64,000 nucleotides of DNA from Aurantiochytrium sp. KH105 (taxonomy: Eukaryota; Sar; Bigyra; Thraustochytrida; Thraustochytriidae). Shown here piece after piece: positions 18,801 through 27,715 of this stretch (its first letter is position 1; every line of letters starts with the position of its first letter). The notes under the pieces are model-generated. The model had not been told where the DNA came from, searched no databases, and saw nothing but the letters and a program-made list of their open reading frames with translations. The DNA lies in assembly GCA_003116975.1 (NCBI GenBank), contig BGKB01000056.1, positions 248,001-312,000 on the forward strand, written 5' to 3'. Position numbers and translations under genes: made by a program.

Positions 18801-19470
18801 TCAAGTACGCGCATCTTCAGAGCGCCGTCTTGTTCTCCAGGCAGCTCTGTTAGACGGCGACCTCTTTGGACGGGCGCCATACTGGAGCGAGGCGCAGTAT
18901 CCCGACGGATATACTCCTGTACCCGACAACTCAAACCAAGCTTCTGATGCAGAGAACGAGGTGGCTTTCCGTATTCGAACAATTTCGGATGTTCCCTTTG
19001 AACTGATGCGCGAGTCTACGTGGGAATCTGCCTTGTTAAAAGAGCAGGCGCAATGGGAAGTCGAAGAGCCAGGTCGAGCGGAGCGCGCCAAATTGCTCCG
19101 AGAGAGCTTTTTGGCTGGATTTTTCCCTCTTGAGGACACAACAAATGGTGATGATACCAACGTCAAGGATGAGGAAAAGGCCACCGACGCGGCCGAAGGC
19201 GAAATGAGTGAGGAAGCGACTCGAGAGAAAGCGAGAGTCGCCGCGCGGCACAAACTCGCGCACAAGAGAGACGAAAAAGGCCAGGTGTTCTGGCGCAGAT
19301 GTCCGATCCCTGCCAACGACGAAGATGAGTTCTTGCTAGACGAGTACAAAGCGCGAGAAGATTTCGAGGTCGTCGAAGAGGACACACTTGAAAACTGCCG
19401 CGCAAAACAAGTTGACTGGTACAAGAACCTAACGCAGGCTATGAGCCAAACAGACGACCAAGCGTCCTAG
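15835..19470 (+). CDS. Androglobin-like protein with inactive calpain fold, no visible globin
   Basis: A 1211-residue protein from the ATG at 15835. An in-frame ATG exists at 15526, but the extra 103 residues are Arg/Ala/Ser-rich and look like translated leader. Near residue 192, DLREVIVDDLVPVRDG matches the calpain cysteine-protease core, and ILWPLLLEKA near 254 matches the following helix. The calpain catalytic Cys/His/Asn cannot be picked out, so the domain is probably inactive. A very basic stretch (KKEKKQKRRKKTKRRR, about 389) and acidic low-complexity segments follow. Residues 640-730 contain VDTYSSGVV...LPLSSNAIHVFRLHSPAG, which resembles the beta-domain of androglobin. The final 60 residues (YKAREDFEVVEED...) are charged and helical. 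Androglobin-family proteins are associated with motile cilia. No circularly permuted globin is evident. Confidence 0.6.
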   Translation: MGKPGKGAAAAVNPAFETGLLDVEPWPLDSEYQVDAEADENENAAEENASASEVCESDAQDCEIQKDTRDGLLPAINLPLWQDPEAQHASFVSKIQSLGADVEWLPIDEVVAESVLHDEEFAPASWSVLRLHGGSEVFRSTLGILCNETLDIGEDRCPWKRVESREVPAPSDDDPQPRPRFAVQLYLDGDLREVIVDDLVPVRDGVIQLAHELIELPAQEVEVSPTDSQASEEDNGAESEPPAPAPARFKAILWPLLLEKATMWVQEQSTSASLGRAHPLSLLGPCFALTMPEGRVANIVQATPQEADWTHLRRPSSGDFVFESWDAWMRAKADAKSAGDEDALAMLEAAGEAAKEKKRQLLASKLATSNEPADAESTQEPGAVPETPKKEKKQKRRKKTKRRRSSDDDIIPVDTIAFDAAMKAHKDALEAAVASLHERRRTFEVLRATGGVLRAKLCVSRGRVTSDDDGAAAQGDAAPPDTSEADTATKQPLTESEMLMEENLLGLAAGIWKEVELEVRADQMFIVIEAGASRIRVAGYPQILSSMPKNSDGRTAHTFWVNRTDLDAVSATFETWRFVDPLQDACRIDYNAGEDGVWSAQDLGRAFIAPPPSAEAEGSAAEEMTLEYTLMLACKSGPLDEVAELEVDTYSSGVVAIDQDLLAAFETPRRADVEATTEIYRVEIAHGLACFSLPLSSNAIHVFRLHSPAGALVRIVGNLSSMAPPLVLGALDAWKEMRTRCEGPSATELVTSETLEISYTRPEDWQCIARYRVDLGGQDEVQAENKDDKEEEEEKETGAVTPPQLPSFCASVDFSNRVHRDYLQVWEIDTESGKHVRRDKLGMWVPPCERSSSTFDLVFLMVSPKLDKVPSASCQISLACATGIKSAQRLTTAIASLRRGTYVPNNRGILFREYFDAIPQVLTFRVEVGQRDLPFKVQLISQDVAAQLQSRTLGSDTDEIIAETYSTTVENASVSGVVELHAFRPDTLDQVRASSERRLVLQAALLDGDLFGRAPYWSEAQYPDGYTPVPDNSNQASDAENEVAFRIRTISDVPFELMRESTWESALLKEQAQWEVEEPGRAERAKLLRESFLAGFFPLEDTTNGDDTNVKDEEKATDAAEGEMSEEATREKARVAARHKLAHKRDEKGQVFWRRCPIPANDEDEFLLDEYKAREDFEVVEEDTLENCRAKQVDWYKNLTQAMSQTDDQAS

Positions 19471-19550
19471 GCAAATTCGCGCCACAAAGGCAGCTTCCAT
19501 CGTTATTCTTTTTCACACACGCTTTAAAATTACAACATCTTTGGTATGCT

Positions 19551-22500
19551 CTAGCTGTCAGCCGCTATAGTAGCGTTCTTTTGGGAGTTTCCCGAGTGCT
19601 GCGCATTCGTTTCATCTGGGATCGTGCTTGGGGAAATGTTGCTTGCCTTTGCTTTGCCCTTCTTTTTGCTCTTACCCTGCCGGCCCTCTTCGTTTGCCCA
19701 TGCTTTCCGGTAAATGCCAAGCTCGGGCTCGTGACGGAAGACCTCTTCCTTTGTGCGTTGAATGCAGGCTCCTGATGGAATCACAACACTCGACCCAAGA
19801 GCGTTGTTATCCACCGTGCTCCATTGAACCTCGAGCCAAAACTTGCCTCCTTTCTCCGCAACGATGCGACCCGCAATGGACCGCCAGCACGGAAGCCCTT
19901 GTCGTTCCGAGAAAAGGACCAAGTCTCCTGGAATGAGGTCTTGATTGACGCAGGGTATGGAAAAGTCTGTCTTCGCGCTTGAAGGCCGAGTGAGCTGCGA
20001 TTGCGATTGCGCAGCTGTCAGCGTCGACGCGACGATCACGTCACTTGGCTCAGAGGATATCTGATTCTCGGCATCTGTCGCAATGACGCGTACCTCCACC
20101 ATGCTCGACGGCTTGAGTCCATAAACTCGTGTCAGGGTGCTGCGACCACGATATGCAGGAATCCACGGTTCCTTCAGCTTCGAACTCATCCAGGTATCCG
20201 TGCTTGCTTCAGCAGGAAGCGTCCTGTACTCCACGACGTACTGGTTTGCGCCGCCTTTGGGCGCGTACCAGCGCAGTAGCAAGCTGTCTGCAAAAGCCTC
20301 GACGAGAACGGGACGCGATGGCACATTCGGAGCCGTCTGGAAAGACGCGTTTGTGGACCAAGGACTTTGAAAGGAGATTGGCTGATCGAGCATCAGCTGG
20401 CAACGAACGCGAAGTCGAACCGTGTACGTCGCATTTGGTCGAAGTTTAGGGAGTGTCCAAGCGTGCCCTTTCGTTTCAAAGGACTCGCTTCGGCCCTTGG
20501 CGGAGCGAATCTGCACAACAAAGCTTGTGCGCGTCGCGGCCGACTTCAAGCCAAGAATTTCGCCGCCAGCAATCGAAGCGGCTGTAGCCTCCCACCGGCG
20601 AAACGTCTCGGCGACATTCCCGACAGCCCCGTTGCGCTCGACGGCTACAGCATCCGGCTTGCAGTTGTAAGGTTTCCACGTCACGGCCGGGACGCATACG
20701 ATGGGAGGACGCGGAGGTGAAAGAGGAAGTACAATGCACGGGTGAGACATTCTACTTGCGTCCTCGTGTCTGTTGAGAGCGCGAACAACAAACTCATATG
20801 GACTTCCTGGCTCGAGCCCCACAGCTTGACAACTCGTCTGCTTGCCGCGATAGATCACCACGCCCACGTTATGTGCCTGAAGTCCTGCCAATCTCATATC
20901 GCGAACCAACAATTCGTAGTAAGAGCCTGAAATTGTAGCGGGAAGGAAGTCGCCCTCATCTTTGTCTGTTGGACCGCTGCGCTTGTCGAGGTTGCTCGAG
21001 ATAGCGGCCACAGGAAGACCCACTGCCGAGGGAAGGTCAAGTCCCGATGACCACGTCATCACGCACCTTGCAAGACGCCCTTCGTAGGTGCAATTTGAGG
21101 CCCTTGGCTTGTGAGGCGTGAGGGGAGCTGTCCAAAAGCTCTTTCTGGATGGGCGTGATGCTCCATGCTCATTAAATGCCGTGACCCGGAAGAAGTATTC
21201 GGTATTCGGCTCGAGATCACCGACAACAAATCGACCTTCTGGCAGGGAAGGCGGTTGCGTCAGACTCGGAGGATCTTGCCATAACACGGTAAAGGAACCC
21301 TTGTGGACACGTTCTACGCAGTAAAAGCTGACATTGGGGTTGCCTCTACCTGAGATCTTGTACCCAAGCGTAATGCTCGTCGCCGAAGAAAGCTCCGGGA
21401 CTCGAAAGAGAGCCGGAGTTCCCGGCGGGACCGCATGTTTTTGCTCGTGAACGTGTTGGGCCTTTGCAAGGCGATTTTGCCGCGAGACAACCGATAGAAA
21501 CACGAGCGCTCGCTGCAGCTCCGCTCGCTGCTCGCGCCAGTGCATGGCGATATCTGAGGGTGCTCCCGCAACCACGAGAGCCTGCTGAACTCGTTCCTCA
21601 AGCGAAAGCTCGTACTCGCGTCCGTGCGAAAGAATGCCGGCTTTGGGACGAGTCCACGAGGCCTGGGACGCCTGTGGGGAAAGATTGCCAGGCCCGGCTT
21701 GTCTCGATGCGATCTGCAGCACAAAGTTCATATTCACCGTGTCTGGGATGGCCTCCCCGTCCGCGTCTCTTCCACAGAAGCTGGTCGTAAGTCGCTTTTC
21801 CTCATGAAGACGAAGCTGGATACCTGCGGAGGCCAGTATCTCGCGAAACCGATCTGTTGGGCACGCACAGAGCATTTTCTGATAAAATGCAGAAGAAGCA
21901 GATCGATCTCCAGCTGGCCCAACGACGCGCTGAAAGGCAGTCACGAGATCGACATTAGGGTTTGACAAGAGCTTGACAAGTACGCTGCGTAGGTGAACCC
22001 ATTCCCAGTCTTTCGACGACGTTGTCGCAAATGTTTTGGGCGGGAATTGACTCCAAGCAGCGGCACACTTTGCTCGACCCGCAAAACCGGAAGACCATTG
22101 GATAAAGTTGGAAAGCAGGCCCTTGGCATCAACGGCCTTTAAAGCTTTGCCTACGTCTCGCCAGAGCGACTCACGGTCCCCGATAGTCCCGACGGCGATC
22201 GCAGGTTGGTCGATTGCTTCGAGAAAGCTTTCTGCTTGCGCGCGCGCACGCTTGCGTTCGAGCCAGAGGGTGAATTGGTGATCAGCACCCTGACGTCGCG
22301 CAGATGTGGTGGCCATTTGCGTTTTCCGTTTGCAATCCTGCAGGCCCTCGAGCACCCGGTCGTCAACATAGCCGTCTGGGTCCACAAAGTTCTCTGCAAA
22401 TACATAGCCTGCCTGCAACAGTAGTTTTCTGCACTTTTCGAGGTCCATAAAGCTTGTCGCATGCACGTATCGGTGATGTGAGCGCTCGAGAAGGCCTTTG

Positions 22501-25500
22501 AGAACCGGATCAAGGCTCTGTTGCGTCTTCATCAAGGAAGAGCTCCCTTGCGTTGCGTTTTGTGGTAAGCGCAGACGCAGCTGGTGCTTGCGTCTCACAA
22601 AGTGCGCGTGCGTCGCTTGGCGCTCTTTTGCGGCCTCCTTTTCAGTTTGAACCCTTTTGCGCTCGGCGGTGGCCTCGATTTCTTTCGTCCATGCTTGTAA
22701 ATCATCAGGCCCAATACGTTGGAGGAATCGCCTCACGCTGAATTTAGTCTTGCTTGAAGTAGTATGGGAACTTTGCCACTCGTTTGGATGCTCCTTTTCA
22801 GGAAGGTCGTCTTCGCTGTCCTCCGCTTGCGTCGCCTGTATTTCCTGAAGCTTGAGGTGCTCAAATCTTGCAACAACGAGCTCCTTGCGCACTTCGCGTT
22901 CGCAAGCAGTCCATCTTTCGCGACAAAGCCTAATAAATTTTTTATTGGCCTCATCTCCAGACTTGGCCTCGGCGGTGAACACGAGACCATCTTCAAAAGC
23001 GCGACCACGCTTGGACCAAGCAAGGAACGACTGCTCGAGCGATTCTCCCACCGGACCTCCACATCGCACGCTAATTAGAAGATCTGTAGCCGCTAAGGCG
23101 CGTCCTGCACGAAGCCAGTGATCGTCTTCTGACGCCAAGTCTCCAGACACGGATTCCATGATCTTGGTCGCATTTTGCAAAAGGTCCTTGAGAATTTTCC
23201 ATTGCGCAAAGGAGAGCTGACTGTCGGTCTTCATCTTAGCTTTCCGATCATGTTTCGCAAACAGTTCTTTCATCTCGTTGACTTTACGCTGCTTGCCAGA
23301 ACCAGACTCAGCGCCTGGGGCCCCCCAAATGTACTTCCATACGCTGTCCGAGCGCTTCGAAAATCGAATCAAATCTTCGAGCTGCAGCTGCCGAGGATTC
23401 TTGCTGTTTGCATCACCCTCCTGGTCCGCGGTGTAGCTCCCGGGAGGTGCTGTCGAGAAATATCGGAGCATCGCCCGGTAATCTACGCAGATCTGTCGAC
23501 GTGCATCGCATGTCTCGAACCTCTGACAAATGCGTGAGCTTTCTACGTCGTCAATATGCAAATGCTCAAAAAAATCTTTGGTGCAGCGTTGAAAGATTTG
23601 CACGGGGAGATACCCCAAGAACTGACGGTCCTCCTTTTCAAATCGCTCCAGAAGACTTCGGAACTCTTCGCTGTCACCATGATCGAAGATTTGGCGCAAC
23701 TTGCGCTCCTTGGACACTGGTATATCTAAATGCAGGACCCTTGTCAATGCCCCGAGGTCCACCATATTCGTTTGAGGTTGCGTAAATTTGCGAAGAATGC
23801 GCAGAACTGATCGTGCGTTCGCCTCAGTTCGCATGACGCACTCCTCGTCGCGTTCCTGATTACCACCAATCTCTTTGGCTGCCTCGTCCAGCTGTTGAAG
23901 ATTATGAACCCCGTTAAGCGCAGTCATGAGAACACGAGAGACCGCGGCGCGCGAAGCAGAATCTTTGAGCTCAAGCTGGGCCAGTTTCTGCAGCAGAGGT
24001 TTCCCCTGAAACGAAGCACAGCGCAGTTGCTCCAGAGCGTTCTCGTCGTGAGACGTAAACATTACAATGAATTCCTCGGGCGCGATTTCGCTCACAAGCT
24101 CTCGGTAGACCACAAAAGCACGATCTTCCAGATCCTCCGATGCTTGAACTTGAGGGCCGCAACTTGCCGATTTTTTCGATGAATTCTTTTCTAGGATCCC
24201 AAGTCTTCGCGAGAGGCGACGGATTTCTGTTGAGGTTGCTTTCAACTGCAAAGACTCTGCGAGTACGGCACGGAATTCCTCAATCTCGACGCGGTCGGAA
24301 AATGTCGAATCCTGAGCCTCGAGCGCATCAAGGAGACCGCAAGGGCCGTGAAGGTCTTCATGTGAACGTACAACGTCCCGAAGAACACCGACAATTTCCT
24401 CGCGCGAATAATGAGTTTCTTCCTTGACGGCAAAAAGACGTGACCAAGCCTCCGAATGCACGGCCAGCGAATCAGTCTGTGCACTGACTTGATCCCGCCG
24501 GTGAGAGTACATGGGGTCCACTAGCAAACAGAAGGCGTCAAAGGTTAATTCGCGCACACGGGCCGGCTGGTTTGCATCCTGGGCGAGCTCCTCAGGAGAA
24601 CGAGGGCCACTGAGCTGAGGTTTCCCACCGGGCTTGAGCGCTCGTCGATAAAATAGAAATGGAAAATCGGCAACACGAGCTGCTTCTGTTTGACTCAGCG
24701 GCAGGCCAAGCAACTCGGAAGCCTCAATCAGATCATGCAGCTGAATGGCGCCATCCTGTGCGACGTCAAGGTCATCAAAGCAGGAGCGTAGAGTGTGAAA
24801 AAATTGCACCGGATTTGGCCGCTCACCCGCAGAGTCGGCAATATACTGACGAAGCAGCTTGACGAATTCGAAGCGATCTCGTAGATGCTCCGAACGACGC
24901 CGCGTGTTGAGCTCGGAATCGAGGACAGGATCGTGTGGGGCGGCCGCACTGGAAGGACTCGCGGGGCTTCGATTCGCTTCATCCATGCCATCGTCCCAAA
25001 ATGGGACGCCTGGGTCGAAGTCCTCTTCTGCGAGCCTCTCGTAGACCAAGTCAGCGACCTTCTTATAGTATACACCAACCTCGGATGTGTGCTGTCCAGC
25101 CGAAGGACCACTTGCTTCAAAGGCGGAAAGGGCTCTCGGAAGCGCTACAATGGCAACATGGATGCCGAGCTGAAGCAATGCGCTGTGAAAGTCCCGGTGT
25201 GTGAGCTTCTCCGAGCCCATTGTGTCAAAAGCCGCAAAACAGTCTGTGAGTGTAACGTTACTCAGACGCAAAATGCGCGCTTTGTCTTTGAGAGCCGCAA
25301 CCAGCTTTTCGAGCTCACGTTCGTGTGGAGGCACACGTTTAGTTGCTTTCATTGCCGGCGAGTGCCGAAAATCTTCGAGCAGGACAAATAGCTTTCGGTA
25401 GTCGACGTCATCTTGATTACTGCCTTGCAAATGATTGGCAAGACGACGCACTAGACTCCGCTCATGAACTGTGCCACCTGCGCCGTGATCGTTCGTTGAA

Positions 25501-26834
25501 TCTTTTTCGCATTCGCCATCGGCATTCATGGCGCCACGGATAAAGCCTAGCCATTCCATGCACTGCATAAAGTCTGAAAAGCGAATTTGGCCCGTGAGAT
25601 ACTTGTCAAATTGCTCAAAAACATCCCGCACGTCAATATGCACAAATGGCCCCGTCCCTGTCAGTCCATGCATTTTAAGCAGGAAGGACTTCAACTCTGA
25701 TTGCGTGAGATACTCTAGAGCATGCAAACCAGCTCTCCTTCGACTGGAGTCGAGTACAGGAGATTCTGACTGCGTCTCGTCCTGTGGGCTTGATCTTTGC
25801 TGCTGGGGCTGGTGTTGTCGTTGTTGTTGTCTTGGGGTGACCTCGGCTTGACGTGTGGGAGCCAGAATTTCCATGAGCAAATCCCTGTATCGAATGCACT
25901 CTTGCATATCGTCTTGAAGGGCAAAACGCGCCTGGAGTCTTCGCAAATCAATGGGGGCAAGGGAGTAACCGACCTTTGCAAAACCCTGTGCAAGCTGATC
26001 TGGCGTAATCCACCCCCGAAGACGCTCGTCGTTGGACTCCATTTGAAACCAAAGCTCCTTGTATCCGTCAGGATTGAGTGATATATAATCTCGTGCAAAT
26101 TCGCGCATTCGCACAAGGACGTCAATAGAAGTTGCGGAAAATTGTTTGATGTGCTCCGTGTGGTTTTGGCTTGGAGCGGTCTTTGCCTTTCTTGCGTCAC
26201 CATTTTCAAGCATGTCTTGTAGGAAGAGAGCATAGGCCACCTTTGCAGCGTCTTGACCATCGACATAGGAAGATGCAAGGAAGGAGATTTCTTCGGGCTG
26301 AGCATTGAGCCCGAGACTTTGCAATGCGAGTCCAAAGTCCTCTGTGGAGATACTCCCGCGGGCTTCTGGGTCAAATCTGCGAAAATAGAGTCTTACTTCA
26401 ACGTGTTGATCTGCGGCATGCTCCAAAAGCTCGCGGACCCGTTGTGCAAAGCGCTCTCCAGCTTGCGTTTGGTGAAAAGCACGAAGACCTGCTACAAAGT
26501 CATGGTGTCGAAGGTACCCGTGGCCTGATCCGAAGAGCTCTTGTACAGTGTTAATTTCGTCGTCGGTGAGCTCGAAGCGGGCACCACATACTTTCCTGAG
26601 TCGTTCAAATAGACTCTGGCTCCGCACGACAGTGTCAAGCTCGTCGTCGTCGTTATTGTCGTCGCGCATCTTCGTGGACCGGGCGCCTACGCCCGCGCTT
26701 CCATGTCTGTGCAGAGCGTCATCATCAAATTGCAAAAGTTGGGCCTCGAGCACCTCGAGTGTCTGGCGATGGCTCCCGAGCCCATTGGCGTCGGCCGCAG
26801 CTTGTAGAATGCGCTCAAAGAGATTCACGAGCAT
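19551..26834 (-). CDS. Giant EF-hand and fibronectin type III protein (2427 residues)
   Basis: The start is the first in-frame ATG at 26834 (open upstream only with a TTG). The N-terminal third contains several divergent EF-hand-like units: FDPEARGSISTEDFGLALQ (near 148), DKYLTGQIRFSDFMQCM (406), FDTMGSEKLTHRDFHSALL (535) and DLDVAQDGAIQLHDLIEA (689). Most lack a full set of calcium ligands, so calcium binding is uncertain. The middle is helical, charged and coiled-coil-like. Residues about 1806-2280 hold three to four fibronectin type III domains, recognisable by LEPNTEYFFRVTAFNEHG, LEPGSPYEFVVRALN, LRPNATYTVRLRV and LKPSSMVEVRVIATD. The Lys-rich C-terminus ends in a disordered tail. EF-hand plus Fn3 giants of this kind occur in protist flagella; an axonemal or cytoskeletal role is an inference. 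No signal peptide or membrane span is seen. Confidence 0.8.
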   Translation of the reverse strand: MLVNLFERILQAAADANGLGSHRQTLEVLEAQLLQFDDDALHRHGSAGVGARSTKMRDDNNDDDELDTVVRSQSLFERLRKVCGARFELTDDEINTVQELFGSGHGYLRHHDFVAGLRAFHQTQAGERFAQRVRELLEHAADQHVEVRLYFRRFDPEARGSISTEDFGLALQSLGLNAQPEEISFLASSYVDGQDAAKVAYALFLQDMLENGDARKAKTAPSQNHTEHIKQFSATSIDVLVRMREFARDYISLNPDGYKELWFQMESNDERLRGWITPDQLAQGFAKVGYSLAPIDLRRLQARFALQDDMQECIRYRDLLMEILAPTRQAEVTPRQQQRQHQPQQQRSSPQDETQSESPVLDSSRRRAGLHALEYLTQSELKSFLLKMHGLTGTGPFVHIDVRDVFEQFDKYLTGQIRFSDFMQCMEWLGFIRGAMNADGECEKDSTNDHGAGGTVHERSLVRRLANHLQGSNQDDVDYRKLFVLLEDFRHSPAMKATKRVPPHERELEKLVAALKDKARILRLSNVTLTDCFAAFDTMGSEKLTHRDFHSALLQLGIHVAIVALPRALSAFEASGPSAGQHTSEVGVYYKKVADLVYERLAEEDFDPGVPFWDDGMDEANRSPASPSSAAAPHDPVLDSELNTRRRSEHLRDRFEFVKLLRQYIADSAGERPNPVQFFHTLRSCFDDLDVAQDGAIQLHDLIEASELLGLPLSQTEAARVADFPFLFYRRALKPGGKPQLSGPRSPEELAQDANQPARVRELTFDAFCLLVDPMYSHRRDQVSAQTDSLAVHSEAWSRLFAVKEETHYSREEIVGVLRDVVRSHEDLHGPCGLLDALEAQDSTFSDRVEIEEFRAVLAESLQLKATSTEIRRLSRRLGILEKNSSKKSASCGPQVQASEDLEDRAFVVYRELVSEIAPEEFIVMFTSHDENALEQLRCASFQGKPLLQKLAQLELKDSASRAAVSRVLMTALNGVHNLQQLDEAAKEIGGNQERDEECVMRTEANARSVLRILRKFTQPQTNMVDLGALTRVLHLDIPVSKERKLRQIFDHGDSEEFRSLLERFEKEDRQFLGYLPVQIFQRCTKDFFEHLHIDDVESSRICQRFETCDARRQICVDYRAMLRYFSTAPPGSYTADQEGDANSKNPRQLQLEDLIRFSKRSDSVWKYIWGAPGAESGSGKQRKVNEMKELFAKHDRKAKMKTDSQLSFAQWKILKDLLQNATKIMESVSGDLASEDDHWLRAGRALAATDLLISVRCGGPVGESLEQSFLAWSKRGRAFEDGLVFTAEAKSGDEANKKFIRLCRERWTACEREVRKELVVARFEHLKLQEIQATQAEDSEDDLPEKEHPNEWQSSHTTSSKTKFSVRRFLQRIGPDDLQAWTKEIEATAERKRVQTEKEAAKERQATHAHFVRRKHQLRLRLPQNATQGSSSLMKTQQSLDPVLKGLLERSHHRYVHATSFMDLEKCRKLLLQAGYVFAENFVDPDGYVDDRVLEGLQDCKRKTQMATTSARRQGADHQFTLWLERKRARAQAESFLEAIDQPAIAVGTIGDRESLWRDVGKALKAVDAKGLLSNFIQWSSGFAGRAKCAAAWSQFPPKTFATTSSKDWEWVHLRSVLVKLLSNPNVDLVTAFQRVVGPAGDRSASSAFYQKMLCACPTDRFREILASAGIQLRLHEEKRLTTSFCGRDADGEAIPDTVNMNFVLQIASRQAGPGNLSPQASQASWTRPKAGILSHGREYELSLEERVQQALVVAGAPSDIAMHWREQRAELQRALVFLSVVSRQNRLAKAQHVHEQKHAVPPGTPALFRVPELSSATSITLGYKISGRGNPNVSFYCVERVHKGSFTVLWQDPPSLTQPPSLPEGRFVVGDLEPNTEYFFRVTAFNEHGASRPSRKSFWTAPLTPHKPRASNCTYEGRLARCVMTWSSGLDLPSAVGLPVAAISSNLDKRSGPTDKDEGDFLPATISGSYYELLVRDMRLAGLQAHNVGVVIYRGKQTSCQAVGLEPGSPYEFVVRALNRHEDASRMSHPCIVLPLSPPRPPIVCVPAVTWKPYNCKPDAVAVERNGAVGNVAETFRRWEATAASIAGGEILGLKSAATRTSFVVQIRSAKGRSESFETKGHAWTLPKLRPNATYTVRLRVRCQLMLDQPISFQSPWSTNASFQTAPNVPSRPVLVEAFADSLLLRWYAPKGGANQYVVEYRTLPAEASTDTWMSSKLKEPWIPAYRGRSTLTRVYGLKPSSMVEVRVIATDAENQISSEPSDVIVASTLTAAQSQSQLTRPSSAKTDFSIPCVNQDLIPGDLVLFSERQGLPCWRSIAGRIVAEKGGKFWLEVQWSTVDNNALGSSVVIPSGACIQRTKEEVFRHEPELGIYRKAWANEEGRQGKSKKKGKAKASNISPSTIPDETNAQHSGNSQKNATIAADS

Positions 26835-27459
26835 CCTTTTGCGCGGCAGCGCAGTCGGCTTGCTGAGCGTGCGCGAGTCACGGCGCCGCAAAAGGCCGGT
26901 TTTCTTGAGCGCGCGGGCTCTATGATTGCTTTTTGTTTCAAAGCTTGCACAGTAAGTCTCGCCATCGAGCTCTCTGGCCAGCCTCGTCCCGAAACCTATG
27001 CATGTTGCTCTAATCTACACTTCAAGTTGCGCAGCCCCTTGAAGGAAAAAGAACCGTTGAGGAGTGGCCCACAGCAGCCGTGGCGAATCTCGAACATGTA
27101 GGATCTACTAGGTAATAAAACGGACTTATATTTTTTGGCAGTGTGTACGCAACAGAACCGGGGTAGAATTGCCCTTCCATCGCGACACGAATATCTGCGC
27201 CAAAGACCCATCGGACCACTTGCCGCGAGGGAGAGCTACGTCACGTCGGGTGCGCAGGCTGCCGCGCAGTGTTTGCACCTCCTTCTGCAGTTCGTGTGTT
27301 CGTACGGCGGTTGCGCTGGTGCGAGAACATCCATTGTGCGTGACTGGTTGGCGAGCGCGAGCACGAAAAGTAGTCTCCATCGAGGCCCTCGTCAAACGTG
27401 GTCACGCTACGCTCCGTCCCGAAAAACGCAGCGTTAGCACTTGTGAAGCATAGAGTGGC

Positions 27460-27500
27460 GCAGCGAGCCTGGCGCAGCGAGCCTGGCGCAGCGAGCATCC
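27460..27500. repeat. 14-bp tandem repeat
   Basis: The unit ggcgcagcgagcct occurs nearly three times in tandem, the last copy diverging at its end. Confidence 0.8.
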
Positions 27501-27550
27501 GAACAAGTGCACTTGCGTACAATCGGCTTACTTCTTTCTTGCGCCCTTTT

Positions 27551-27558
27551 GTGACGTC
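27551..27558. promoter_or_regulatory. TGACGTCA palindrome (CRE-like)
   Basis: A perfect 8-bp tgacgtca palindrome lies within gtgacgtcacag, about 160 bases upstream of the NPRL2 start codon. In other eukaryotes bZIP factors bind this sequence; its use here is unproven. Confidence 0.4.
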
Positions 27559-27715
27559 ACAGCGTCCAAGACCGGAGTGGAAAAAGATCACGTTCGCGCC
27601 AAGGAAAAGAGAAAGTGAGCGGGTATCGCGGCGCACTTCATTTTGTTCTCGTTGTAATCGTCTTGGCGTCATCGTTGGCTCAACTTTTCGCTGAAGGAGG
27701 AGAGGGAAAGAAAGG

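Larger units (their letters stand above)
26835..27715. promoter_or_regulatory. Divergent promoter region between EF-hand/Fn3 gene and NPRL2
   Basis: About 880 bases between divergent starts, with no supported gene. It includes a 14-bp direct repeat (about three copies, 27460-27500) and a tgacgtca palindrome near 27551-27558, which is a perfect CRE/bZIP-type site about 160 bases before the NPRL2 start. Confidence 0.5.
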
